Source: an uncultured Eubacteriales bacterium (lineage in GTDB: Bacteria > Bacillota > Clostridia > Oscillospirales > Acutalibacteraceae). From it: 64,000 bases of DNA. Position numbers and translations under genes: made by a program. This document shows positions 33,947 through 42,206 of the stretch, piece by piece. Within the stretch, counting starts at the first letter, position 1. Each line of letters starts with the position of its first letter. The stretch is from the NCBI GenBank assembly GCA_934436505.1, contig CAKSAP010000001.1, forward strand, positions 372,001-436,000, read 5' to 3'. Below the pieces are notes generated by a model. That model worked only from the letters and a program-made list of their open reading frames with translations, ran no database searches and was not told where the DNA came from.

Positions 33947-35650
33947 ATGCAGTCGAAAAACAAAAACCAAATAGGGATAACTGCTCTTTATTGCCGCTTA
34001 TCCCGTGACGACGGAACAGACAGTGACAGTAATTCCGTTTCAAATCAGAAAAAGCTGTTATCCGTTAAAGCGAAAGAAATGGGTTTAACGGATACAAAAT
34101 ATTATGTGGATGACGGATACACCGGAACAAATTTCAATCGTCCCGGATTTCAACAGCTTATCGACGATATTGAAATCGGACTTGTTTCTGCCGTAATGGT
34201 TAAAGATTTATCCCGCCTGGGCCGTGATTATGTTTCGGTAGGTAATTATACCGACAGCTATTTTCCCGAACATAATATTCGTTTTATTGCAGTGAATGAC
34301 GCCATTGACAGCGATGAGGGAGAAAGCGAAATTGCACCGTTCAAAAATATCTTAAACGAAATGTATGCAAGAGATATTTCAAAAAAGATTCGTTCATCCC
34401 ACAGGCTCAGAGGCAGTATGGGAGAGCCGTTATCACAACCGCCTTACGGATATATGAAATCTCCGGAAAACAAAAAGAAATGGATAATTGACCCCGAAGC
34501 CGCAACCGTTGTGAAAAGCATATTCAAAATGTGCCTCGACGGTAAAGGCAATGAAACCATTGCAAGAGAATTGCAGGAAAGCGAAGTGCTTATACCTATG
34601 GCTTATTGGCAGTCTAAAGGACTGAACAGAGGCGGAAAGAAAACACAAACCAATCCGTACAAATGGTGTAAGACAACTGTTCAAAAAATTCTTTCTCAAC
34701 AAGAGTATTGCGGAGATATTATCAATTTCAAAACATATTCCAAGTCATTTAAAAACAAAACAAGATATGAAAACTCCAAAGAGAATTGGGCTGTATTCAA
34801 GGATGTTAATGAGCCGATAATCGACCGAGAAACATTTGAAATCGTACAGAAGTTTATTTCAAAAACAAAGCGTCGGGCTCCGAAAAAAGAAAACGGCGAA
34901 CGGAGTATATTTAACGGATTGATATATTGCGGAGATTGCCACAGTAAAATGAGATACCACACAAGCACCTCGAACAAAGAAATTCACTATTTTACTTGTT
35001 CCGATAACAAAGTGGATTATCGAGGAAAGTGTCCGGGAAGACATTGTGTTAGAGCAGACGCCCTTGAAGAAGTCGTAAAGCTTGAATTAAGGCGACTTGT
35101 TGAAGTGTTGGAACTTGACGAGTCATATTTTGCACAACTGCTTTTAAGGAAAAATGACGAAGAAAGAGAAAAAGACAAAAAGTTTTTGGAGTCGGAACTG
35201 CAAAAAGCGATTGCTCGCAGCAACACGGTATCGCAACTTTATGAAAAGCTATATGAGGATAATGTTATCGGAAAAGTCAGCGATGAGTGGTTTGTTGAGT
35301 TATCTCGTAAATACGAAAAAGAGCGTATGGACTTAAAAGCCAAAATTGCTGATACTCGATACAAAATCGAAGAGTTGAAAAACAACAATTCGGAATATGA
35401 AAAATTCATATCGGCAATTCGCAGGTTTATGCAAATGGATAATCTGACATCGCCGCTGCTTCGAGAATTGATTGACCATATTGATATTTTTGAAACAGAG
35501 GGTACAGGCAAAAGTAGAACGCAACGAATCGTTATATATTACCGTTTTATCGGATATATCGAATTGCCGAACGCCACAAAACAAACCCACATTGCGGACA
35601 CACGCAAAGGTGTTGCCGTAGAGTATATAACCGAACAATTCACGGCATAA
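33947..35650 (+). CDS. Large serine recombinase (TnpX-like)
   Basis: A 567-residue site-specific recombinase. The resolvase domain starts with ALYCRLSRDDG, holding the nucleophile Ser, followed by NSVSNQKKLL, DDGYTGTNFNRPGFQ and VMVKDLSRLGRDYV. A recombinase domain follows (PPYGYM..., ILSQQEYCGDI), then a zinc ribbon (CGDCHSKMRY...CRGKCPGRHC, given in part) and a coiled coil near 390-480. This is the layout of TnpX/CcrB-type enzymes that excise and insert mobile elements. It is the last gene of the ParB operon and lies beside tRNA-Leu, so one end of the element is probably close to 35.65-35.75 kb. Confidence 0.95.
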   Translation: MQSKNKNQIGITALYCRLSRDDGTDSDSNSVSNQKKLLSVKAKEMGLTDTKYYVDDGYTGTNFNRPGFQQLIDDIEIGLVSAVMVKDLSRLGRDYVSVGNYTDSYFPEHNIRFIAVNDAIDSDEGESEIAPFKNILNEMYARDISKKIRSSHRLRGSMGEPLSQPPYGYMKSPENKKKWIIDPEAATVVKSIFKMCLDGKGNETIARELQESEVLIPMAYWQSKGLNRGGKKTQTNPYKWCKTTVQKILSQQEYCGDIINFKTYSKSFKNKTRYENSKENWAVFKDVNEPIIDRETFEIVQKFISKTKRRAPKKENGERSIFNGLIYCGDCHSKMRYHTSTSNKEIHYFTCSDNKVDYRGKCPGRHCVRADALEEVVKLELRRLVEVLELDESYFAQLLLRKNDEEREKDKKFLESELQKAIARSNTVSQLYEKLYEDNVIGKVSDEWFVELSRKYEKERMDLKAKIADTRYKIEELKNNNSEYEKFISAIRRFMQMDNLTSPLLRELIDHIDIFETEGTGKSRTQRIVIYYRFIGYIELPNATKQTHIADTRKGVAVEYITEQFTA

Positions 35651-35692
35651 AAAAAGCAAGGTGTTACCCTTGCTCGTACATAAAATTTATAT

Positions 35693-35739
35693 GATAAAAC
35701 AAAAAGAGTGTTCATAAGTCAAATCCCTTATGAACACTC
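35693..35739 (-). terminator. Terminator of tRNA-Leu
   Basis: On the minus strand: 13-bp stem GAGTGTTCATAAG / CTTATGAACACTC (35739-35727 with 35718-35706), then TTTTTGTTTT. The same 13-mer recurs in the arms of the MITE-like element at 40.2-40.5 kb. Confidence 0.8.
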
Positions 35740-35743
35740 GATA

Positions 35744-35827
35744 TGGTGCGAGAGACGGGACTTGAACCCGTACGGGATTACCACACGCCCCTCAAACGTG
35801 CGCGTCTGCCGATTCCGCCACTCTCGC
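35744..35827 (-). tRNA. tRNA-Leu (anticodon GAG)
   Basis: An 84-nt class II tRNA. Acceptor GCGAGAG/CTCTCGC, D-arm GCGG...AGACGC region, anticodon arm CACGT-TTGAGGG-GCGTG giving anticodon GAG, a long variable arm typical of Leu, T-arm CGGGTTCAAGTCCCG, and an encoded CCA end. It has a consensus promoter and its own terminator. Confidence 0.97.
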
Positions 35828-35860
35828 ATATTCAGTTCGCCGTTCCTAACGACGAATGAT

Positions 35861-35889
35861 ATTATATCAAAGAGCAGGGGAAGTGTCAA
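35861..35889 (-). promoter_or_regulatory. tRNA-Leu promoter
   Basis: On the minus strand: TTGACA (35889-35884), 17 bp, TATAAT (35866-35861), a perfect consensus 33 bp before the tRNA. Confidence 0.9.
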
Positions 35890-35917
35890 CACCTTTTTGG
35901 AAAATATTTTAATTTTT

Positions 35918-36913
35918 TCAGAAAAGAATTACATTGTCGATTTTCGGCACATCGATACTAAAGCTTTCTGCCGTGCTTTTCGATACATAAATCGCAAATG
36001 CAATGTCCGTTTTAATCGGAATGTCGGAAACCTTTGCGCCTTTAAGTATTTTGTCGGCATCCTCTGCGGCGGTGTAGCTTAAATCCTTTACGGGAGAGGC
36101 TGTCGTCGCTAAAACGCCGTTTTCAATGCAGGAAATATTTGAAGAGAACACGAATTTTGAGCTCTGCGACGCAAGACTCACAACATTCGCCGAGACGTTT
36201 TTGAGCTCCTCGTCGCCCGTGAGGAAAATTGCGCCGTTTCGTGTGAGAACATCTGCGGCGACCGAGTCAATCGAGTCGGTGCTGTCAAGTATAACAGGCT
36301 CGACGTCAAACAAATCGTTTGAGAGATACTTAACCACGCTGTCCTTTTCCGCAATGGATTTTTCATTGTTCATACATATAACCGCAACGCTCGAAACCTT
36401 CGGAGTGAGGACTCTGATATACGAAAGCAGGGTGTCCTCGGAGGTGTTGCTGACGGTGCCTGTCATATTTTTGTCTGGGGACTCGGCACTTGATGCAAGT
36501 CCTAAGCCGACGGGGTCGCTGACCGCCACGAAAACAGTCGGTACGGTACAGCCTGCATTTGCCAAAGCACAAGCGCATTTGTCGCCGATAGCCACGACAA
36601 TATCATAATCGCCGCCCGAAAGCGAGGAAGCGGTCTGCGAAAGCTTTTCGCTGTTTCCCTGTGCGTTTTTAATGTCGAATTTCATTTTAGCCTCGTCATA
36701 GCCGAGAAGCCTCATTCTCTTGATGAACATCTGACGAAGCTCGTTTGTGAAGCTGTCGTTGTCAAACTGCACTATCGCAACTCTGAATGACGAATCCGAG
36801 TCGTGCGGACTCTCTGTGGATTTCTCGCCCTGCGTACCGCTTCCCGAACAGGCAGAAAACAAAACTGTTATCGTAAGCAGTAAGCAAACTGCCGAAAATA
36901 AATACTTTTTCAT
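35918..36913 (-). CDS. ABC transporter substrate-binding lipoprotein (TrpX/COG2984-like)
   Basis: A 331-residue lipoprotein with signal sequence KKYLFSAVCLLLTITVLFSAC and Cys at about residue 21. The mature part follows the ABC_sub_bind pattern: FRVAIVQFDNDSF, DIVVAIGDKCACALANA, PTVFVAVSDPVGLGL, MTGTVSNTSE, and ENGVLATTASPVKDL. This family binds amino acids or related ligands together with a BmpA-type permease and ATPase, neither of which is adjacent. ATG 36913 is chosen for the signal peptide and AGAGG site; the frame is open upstream by chance. Confidence 0.88.
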   Translation of the reverse strand: MKKYLFSAVCLLLTITVLFSACSGSGTQGEKSTESPHDSDSSFRVAIVQFDNDSFTNELRQMFIKRMRLLGYDEAKMKFDIKNAQGNSEKLSQTASSLSGGDYDIVVAIGDKCACALANAGCTVPTVFVAVSDPVGLGLASSAESPDKNMTGTVSNTSEDTLLSYIRVLTPKVSSVAVICMNNEKSIAEKDSVVKYLSNDLFDVEPVILDSTDSIDSVAADVLTRNGAIFLTGDEELKNVSANVVSLASQSSKFVFSSNISCIENGVLATTASPVKDLSYTAAEDADKILKGAKVSDIPIKTDIAFAIYVSKSTAESFSIDVPKIDNVILF

Positions 36914-36946
36914 ACTGAAAACCTCTGTTATGTAATTACTCAATAA

Positions 36947-36975
36947 ATTAAAACACAACAGAAGCCTTTTGTCAA
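36947..36975 (-). promoter_or_regulatory. Promoter of the substrate-binding lipoprotein gene
   Basis: On the minus strand: TTGACA (36975-36970), 17 bp, TTTAAT (36952-36947). Confidence 0.75.
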
Positions 36976-36996
36976 TTAAACGCCTGTAAATTTGGA

Positions 36997-37025
36997 TTGT
37001 ATTTTTACTTTATATATAGTATAAT
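36997..37025 (+). promoter_or_regulatory. Promoter of the yhhN-like operon
   Basis: TTGTAT (36997-37002), 17 bp, TATAAT (37020-37025); start codon 30 bp downstream. Confidence 0.75.
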
Positions 37026-37055
37026 TGGCATATAACTTAGGGGAGGCACAGGATT

Positions 37056-37766
37056 ATGTATTCATCAACATTTTATTATGCATTGCTCGCAATCGGTATT
37101 ACGGCAACGATAGTATTTCTTGTGTTGCGAGTTAAAAAGGGCGGTATAGCCGCATTGTATGCAAAGGCGATAGCAAGCTGTTGCTTTATTGCGACGGCTC
37201 TTGCGGCAATGAACAGGAACAGAGTTTTCCTTGAATTCGGCACGCTTATTCTTGCAGGTCTTATTCTCGGAATGTTGGGCGATATTTGGCTTGATTTGAA
37301 ATGGATATATCTTCAGGATAAAAATTCATATCTCTATGCAGGCTTTATTTCGTTCCTGCTCGGGCATCTATGCTTTATTACGGCAATTTTCAGAAGCTCG
37401 CCGTGGAATTCGTTTTCAATCATTATGTCTGTCGTGCTGGCACTTGTGATAGGCTTGATTGCAATTCTTATGGAAAAGCCCTTGAAGATGAAATACGGCA
37501 AGTTCAAGCTTATAGTTTTCCTTTATTCCTGCACGCTTGCGCTTACAATGACATCTTCTATGATGACCGCTTATATTACCAAATTCAAGTTGACCGCTTG
37601 GATCGTAATGTCTGTCGGCGCATTGCTGTTCTTGCTCTCCGACCTCGTTCTTTCGGGAATGTACTTCGGCGAAAACAAGAATACAAAGGGCAACATCATC
37701 TTAAACCACACGCTTTACTATGCGGCGCAGTTCTGTATGGCGGCAACGATATTATTTATTAAATAA
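37056..37766 (+). CDS. YhhN family membrane protein (lysoplasmalogenase-like)
   Basis: A 236-residue protein with eight hydrophobic segments. The family signature GLILGMLGDIWLDL is present near residues 70-83 with AGFISFLLGHLCFITA after it. Relatives include lysoplasmalogenases that cleave the vinyl ether of lysoplasmalogens, and many Clostridia do contain plasmalogens, so that activity is plausible. It is the first gene of a run with mscS (11 bp gap), rmuC and a ferredoxin. GGGGAGG is the ribosome site. Confidence 0.85.
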   Translation: MYSSTFYYALLAIGITATIVFLVLRVKKGGIAALYAKAIASCCFIATALAAMNRNRVFLEFGTLILAGLILGMLGDIWLDLKWIYLQDKNSYLYAGFISFLLGHLCFITAIFRSSPWNSFSIIMSVVLALVIGLIAILMEKPLKMKYGKFKLIVFLYSCTLALTMTSSMMTAYITKFKLTAWIVMSVGALLFLLSDLVLSGMYFGENKNTKGNIILNHTLYYAAQFCMAATILFIK

Positions 37767-37777
37767 GAGGCTCGAAA

Positions 37778-38599
37778 ATGAAATTTCGTGATATTCTTGA
37801 CTATGCGATAGGGGATTTTACCGTCGGAAAAATACTTGCGGCGGTGATTACCTTTGTCATTTGCTATTTGGTCGTCAAGGTAATTTTTTCGCTTTTGTCA
37901 AAGGTAATTGATAAAACCTCGCTTGATACAGCTCTTAAAAGATATATAAAAACAGGTATAAAAATCATACTTTGGTTTGTAACCGCAATAATCACGGTTG
38001 ACGCACTCGGAGTGTCTACAACTTCGTTTGTAGCGGCGTTTTCGGTTGTCGGACTTGCGGCTTCGCTCGCCGTTCAGGACTCGCTTTCAAACCTTGCAAG
38101 CGGTTTTATGCTGCTTGTTACAAAGCCTTTTAAGATAGGCGATTTTGTTGAGATTGACGGCGTGACGGGTACTGTTAATATAATCAGCCTTATCCACACA
38201 AAGCTTTTGACGGCGGATAACAAGATGATTTATGTGCCAAACGGCAAGGTCATTTCGGCAAAGATAGTAAACTATACGACCGAAGCACAACGCCGTGTGG
38301 ATATTGAGGTTTCGGCTTCCTATGACGCACCGATTTCGACCGTCCGTGAGGCACTTTTGAAGGCGGTTGAAAAGACGGAGCTGTTCGAAGAAGCACCCGA
38401 AAAGCCTTTTGCAGCGGTGCTTTCATATGACGACAGCAGTATCCGCTATGTTGTCAAGGCTTGGACAATGACCGATAAATATTGGCAGGCTTATTACGCT
38501 CTTAATGAGGAGATAAAAGCGGAATTTGACGAATACGGAATTGAAATGACCTATAATCATATCAACGTTCATATGATTGAGGACAAAAAGAACAGATAA
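37778..38599 (+). CDS. Small-conductance mechanosensitive channel, MscS family
   Basis: A 273-residue MscS protein of minimal type. Three N-terminal membrane helices are visible (~15-40, 62-82, 85-115), the last being the pore-lining helix with Gly/Ala packing (VVGLAASLAVQDSLSNLASGF). It is followed by the beta domain FKIGDFVEIDGVTGTVNIISL and the NGKVISAKIVNYT motif. It would release solutes during osmotic downshock. It lies 11 bp after the yhhN-like gene. Confidence 0.95.
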   Translation: MKFRDILDYAIGDFTVGKILAAVITFVICYLVVKVIFSLLSKVIDKTSLDTALKRYIKTGIKIILWFVTAIITVDALGVSTTSFVAAFSVVGLAASLAVQDSLSNLASGFMLLVTKPFKIGDFVEIDGVTGTVNIISLIHTKLLTADNKMIYVPNGKVISAKIVNYTTEAQRRVDIEVSASYDAPISTVREALLKAVEKTELFEEAPEKPFAAVLSYDDSSIRYVVKAWTMTDKYWQAYYALNEEIKAEFDEYGIEMTYNHINVHMIEDKKNR

Positions 38600-38621
38600 A
38601 CGGATTTTAACGGAGAACATT

Positions 38622-39959
38622 ATGCAAAACATACTTTTATACATTATAACGGCGGTTTGTACACTCGGAATTATCGTCCTTGCCGTTATGCTCTCGTCGC
38701 TTTCAAAAAAAGTGAATTCTCTCGGCGAAAACGACGCTTCAAAAAGCACCGAGCAGAAGCTTGATTATCTTTCAAGCACCTTCAGCAAGGAATTCAGCAA
38801 CATAAGAATTGAAAATCAGAACGCAAACAAGGAAATTCGTTCCGATGTGCAGAAAAGCCTTGATAATATGTCGATGAAAATCGAGAATATGAACAAGGTA
38901 AACTATGAGAACAGGGAAAAAACGCTTGAACTTCTCGGCTCGATAAACGAAAAGAATGCCGAGCAGAGCGAAAAAATCAACAAAACCCTTGTTGAGTCAA
39001 TGAATAAGCTTCAGCAGTCAAATGAAAAGAAGCTTGAGGAAATGAGGACGACGGTTGACGAAAAGCTCACCTCGACGCTCACGCAAAGGCTCAACAGCTC
39101 ATTCAAAACCGTTTCCGATCAGCTTGAAAATCTATATAAATCGCTCGGCGAAATGCAGAAGCTTTCAACGGGTGTTACGCAAAATGTTACGGCACTCAAC
39201 CGTGTTTTGACGAACGTCAAGGCGAGAGGCACTTGGGCGGAGGTTCAGCTTGAGGGAATACTCGATCAGACTATCCCGAATATGTATGAAAAGAACGTCG
39301 CAACCGTTCCCGGCTCGATGGCGAGGGTTGAGTTCGCAATACGTATCCCTGCATCCGAGAAAAACGAAAAGGACGTATATTTGCCGGTTGACTCGAAGTT
39401 CCCGATGGAGGACTACATAAGACTTTGCGACGCCGCAGACAGTGCAGATGCAAATGCATTGGCGGAGGCGAGAAAGGCACTTGAAACGAGGGTGCTTCAA
39501 GAGGCGAAGGACGTTTCAAAGTACATACACGTTCCGGACACAACGCCGTTTGCAATTCTTTATCTTGCAACAGAAGGCTTGTATGCGGAAATAGCTTCGT
39601 CAAGGTCGGGGCTTCCCGAAAAAATACAGTCGGAGTACAACATTATGATTGCGGGACCGAGCACGATTACAGCCTTGCTCAATTCGCTTTCAATGGGCTT
39701 TAAGACCGTTGCCATAAATGAAAAGGCAAACGAGGTTCGACAGCTTCTTTCGGCGATAAGAGGTCAGTATGAAAAATTTGACGGACTTCTTGAAGCTGCC
39801 AAGAAAAAAATTGACGCCGCAGGCAAGAGCATTGAAACGGCGCAGTTTAGAAATGTTCAAATCAATAAAAGACTTAAAAAGGTTGAAAGCCTTGAAAGCG
39901 GCGAGTCCGATGCGGTTTTGGGGCTTGATTCCGCTTTGTTTGACGATGATGACGAATAA
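38622..39959 (+). CDS. rmuC: RmuC family DNA recombination protein
   Basis: A 445-residue protein with one N-terminal membrane helix (residues 4-24), a long coiled coil (~30-190) and the RmuC nuclease-like domain with VKARGTWAEVQLEGILDQ, VYLPVDSKFPMEDY and FAILYLATEGLYAEI. RmuC proteins limit rearrangements at inverted repeats, probably through a PD-(D/E)XK-like nuclease fold. ATG 38622 is supported by CGGAG and the membrane helix. The C terminus is acidic (LFDDDDE). Confidence 0.92.
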   Translation: MQNILLYIITAVCTLGIIVLAVMLSSLSKKVNSLGENDASKSTEQKLDYLSSTFSKEFSNIRIENQNANKEIRSDVQKSLDNMSMKIENMNKVNYENREKTLELLGSINEKNAEQSEKINKTLVESMNKLQQSNEKKLEEMRTTVDEKLTSTLTQRLNSSFKTVSDQLENLYKSLGEMQKLSTGVTQNVTALNRVLTNVKARGTWAEVQLEGILDQTIPNMYEKNVATVPGSMARVEFAIRIPASEKNEKDVYLPVDSKFPMEDYIRLCDAADSADANALAEARKALETRVLQEAKDVSKYIHVPDTTPFAILYLATEGLYAEIASSRSGLPEKIQSEYNIMIAGPSTITALLNSLSMGFKTVAINEKANEVRQLLSAIRGQYEKFDGLLEAAKKKIDAAGKSIETAQFRNVQINKRLKKVESLESGESDAVLGLDSALFDDDDE

Positions 39960-39977
39960 ATATTCGAAGGTGTGAAA

Positions 39978-40169
39978 ATGTCAAAGCAGTTAAAGGTAAT
40001 TGTTGAAAATTGTCCAAAAAATCACAAGTGTCCATCGGTCGATATTTGCCCTGTGGGTGCGTTATCGCAGGTCGGATTCAGTGCACCGACGGTTGATAAC
40101 GGCAAGTGTATAAAATGCGGTAAATGTGCTCGCTTTTGCCCGAAAAAAGCCTTGGTTTTGGTCGATTAA
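39978..40169 (+). CDS. Small ferredoxin-like 4Fe-4S protein
   Basis: A 63-residue iron-sulfur protein. The C-terminal half has the classic cluster motif CIKCGKCARFCPKKA; the N-terminal half has CPKNHKCPSVDICPVGAL, supplying further Cys for a second cluster in bacterial-type 2[4Fe-4S] ferredoxins, although the spacing is unusual. ATG 39978 follows GAAGG; an in-frame GTG six bases earlier is less well placed. It is the last gene after rmuC. The electron partner is unknown. Confidence 0.85.
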   Translation: MSKQLKVIVENCPKNHKCPSVDICPVGALSQVGFSAPTVDNGKCIKCGKCARFCPKKALVLVD

Positions 40170-40202
40170 AAACATAGTTTGTAATTGAGGAGATGTCGAT
40201 TT

Positions 40203-40479
40203 GGCTGAGTGCTCATAAGGAAGTTTTGCTTCAAAACAACATCTTTTCGCACAATAATTCGTTAACCCCCGCAGATATGCGTCAGCATTATCTGTGGGGG
40301 TTGCCTTTTCTTGTATCAAAAATATATTATTTTGAAGTGCGTTGCAGTTTCGTAGTTATAAAAATTCTTTTATGCCGAAGCCGAGAAATGAAGCAAGGCT
40401 GTCGCCTTGCGAGGCTTTTTGGCAAAAGCATAATGGATTTTTATGCGAGAAACCAATACTTCCTTATGAACACTCAGCC
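40203..40479. mobile_element. MITE-like element with 22-bp terminal inverted repeats
   Basis: GGCTGAGTG[C/T]TCATAAGGAAGT occurs at 40203-40224 and inverted at 40458-40479 with one mismatch; weaker similarity extends inward. The 277-bp interval contains a strong hairpin (AACCCCCGCAGATA / TATCTGTGGGGGTT, 40264-40302) that may terminate the ferredoxin operon. No plausible gene lies inside. The rest of the gap to 40622 holds only the leader of the next gene. Confidence 0.65.
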
Positions 40480-40622
40480 TTTGGCATCTCTTTTTTTATT
40501 TTAATTTTATAAAAAGTCGGCGAATTCACAATTCCACAAATATTTCTTGATAAATTCTTGAACTTTTTATATAATAAAAATTGATACAAATGCAAAAACC
40601 GATTTTTATGAGAGGGTAAATT

Positions 40623-42206
40623 ATGTACAATATTCTTGTTGTTGATGATGAAGCTCGTCAGAGAGAGGCGGTTATTAACAGTGTAGATTGGCAGAGGGCA
40701 GGCTTTAATGTTGTCGGCGACGCAGAAAACGGAATTGAAGCGTTGGAGCAGCTTGAAAAGCTTGAGCCGGACCTTATTTTGACGGATATTAAAATGCCGC
40801 TTATGACAGGACTTGAGCTTGCACGCAAGGCTCGGGAGGTTCGCCCTGCGACAAAATTTGTTATTTTAAGCGGATATGACGATTTTGAATACGCACAGGA
40901 AGCGTTCAAATACAATGTAATTCGCTATCTTTTGAAGCCTGTTTCGGCTCAGGAACTCGGGGACGAGCTTTTGAAAATCCGAGAGGAAATGGACTTGGAG
41001 TTTGAGCACCTGAAAAGCGGCGCTTCCGACGAAAATACGGCGTTGAGGCTTGAAAAGGCGGAGTTTTTGCTTCCGCTTTTGCTCGGAACGAGTGACGATA
41101 ACTATCCCGACGAGGTGCTTATTCAGACGGCGAAAAGAATAGGAATTATAAAAAGCGACGACGAGTGCTGTACCGTTGTTGTGTCGAAATTCAAAAATTC
41201 ACAGGATAAAAACGTAACCGAAAAGCACCATATCGATTTTGTAAATGCGATTGTCGGAAAATATGCGAATTGCGAAAGCTTTTTCGTAAACGGCAGAATT
41301 GTAACGCTTGTAACAAGCACCCCCGATGATATGTCTACAAAGCTTCGTATTCCCGTTATCGAAATTGTGCAGAGCGCAAAGAAGCTGCTTTCTCAAAAAT
41401 GCACAATCGGTATCAGTCAGACGGTCGATAAGCCGTCAATGCTTGCTTTTGCCTGCTCGCAGGCTATCACGGCAAGGCGATACACCTCGGACGGTGCGGG
41501 CAATATTCGATACATCAACGACCAAGAGCCGAAAAGCACGTTTGAATATGAGGCGGTCGATAAATCCGTCGATAAGCTTGAGCAGCTGCTAAAGGTCGGA
41601 ACGAAGCAGGAAATCAGCGATTACCTTGAGGAAATGCTTGACGGCAGGAGCAGGGGCGGCGTGGATTATCTTATCATTCAAATCCTTGCAACGGCGCACC
41701 GCTGCGTCAGCGTTTTGTCAGACGGGAATGCGTTGTCGGAGCTTTTTTCTTCTAATAATTTCATAACCTCCCGACTTTCGTTCGATTTTAATGAGAGATA
41801 CAAAAAGGAGCTTATTTCTCTTTGTCTTGATGCGAGGGATATGATTTCACGCTCACAGAGGCACGAAACCGAGCTTATTTGCGACAAGGCGTTGCAGATT
41901 ATCAACGATGAATATATGAACGAGGACTTGTCGCTTACGGATGCGAGTGAAAAATTGGGCGTAAGTCCGAACTATTTGAGCGCACTTATTAAGAAAACGA
42001 AGTCGCAAAACTTTGTGTCGCTTGTTACGGAACGCAGGATGAAAGCCGCAAGCGATTTGCTTTTATGTACGTCTATGAAAATATTTGAAATATCGCAAAA
42101 ATGCGGCTACAGCGACCAGCATTATTTCAGCTATTGCTTCAAGCGATATTACGGTATGTCGCCGAATAAGTACAGAGAGGAGCATTTGGGGGCAGGCAAT
42201 GTTTAA
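40623..42206 (+). CDS. YesN-type response regulator (REC + AraC HTH)
   Basis: A 527-residue response regulator. The receiver domain (1-120) has the acidic pair DDE at 8-10, phospho-acceptor Asp55 in ILTDIKMP, and Lys in LLKPVS. A ~300-residue middle domain of unknown fold follows, then an AraC-type DNA-binding domain (LSLTDASEKLGVSPNYLSALIKK and IFEISQKCGYSDQHYFSYCFKRYYGMSP, in part). It overlaps the kinase gene by 8 bp. With the kinase and a sensing lipoprotein it forms a three-part sugar sensor like XylFII-LytS-YesN in Clostridium, and probably activates the transporter genes downstream. Confidence 0.95.
   Translation: MYNILVVDDEARQREAVINSVDWQRAGFNVVGDAENGIEALEQLEKLEPDLILTDIKMPLMTGLELARKAREVRPATKFVILSGYDDFEYAQEAFKYNVIRYLLKPVSAQELGDELLKIREEMDLEFEHLKSGASDENTALRLEKAEFLLPLLLGTSDDNYPDEVLIQTAKRIGIIKSDDECCTVVVSKFKNSQDKNVTEKHHIDFVNAIVGKYANCESFFVNGRIVTLVTSTPDDMSTKLRIPVIEIVQSAKKLLSQKCTIGISQTVDKPSMLAFACSQAITARRYTSDGAGNIRYINDQEPKSTFEYEAVDKSVDKLEQLLKVGTKQEISDYLEEMLDGRSRGGVDYLIIQILATAHRCVSVLSDGNALSELFSSNNFITSRLSFDFNERYKKELISLCLDARDMISRSQRHETELICDKALQIINDEYMNEDLSLTDASEKLGVSPNYLSALIKKTKSQNFVSLVTERRMKAASDLLLCTSMKIFEISQKCGYSDQHYFSYCFKRYYGMSPNKYREEHLGAGNV

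Noticed and set aside
40193..40504. 103-codon frame inside the MITE-like element
   Set aside because: It spans the inverted repeats and the hairpin, and its composition is not protein-like.
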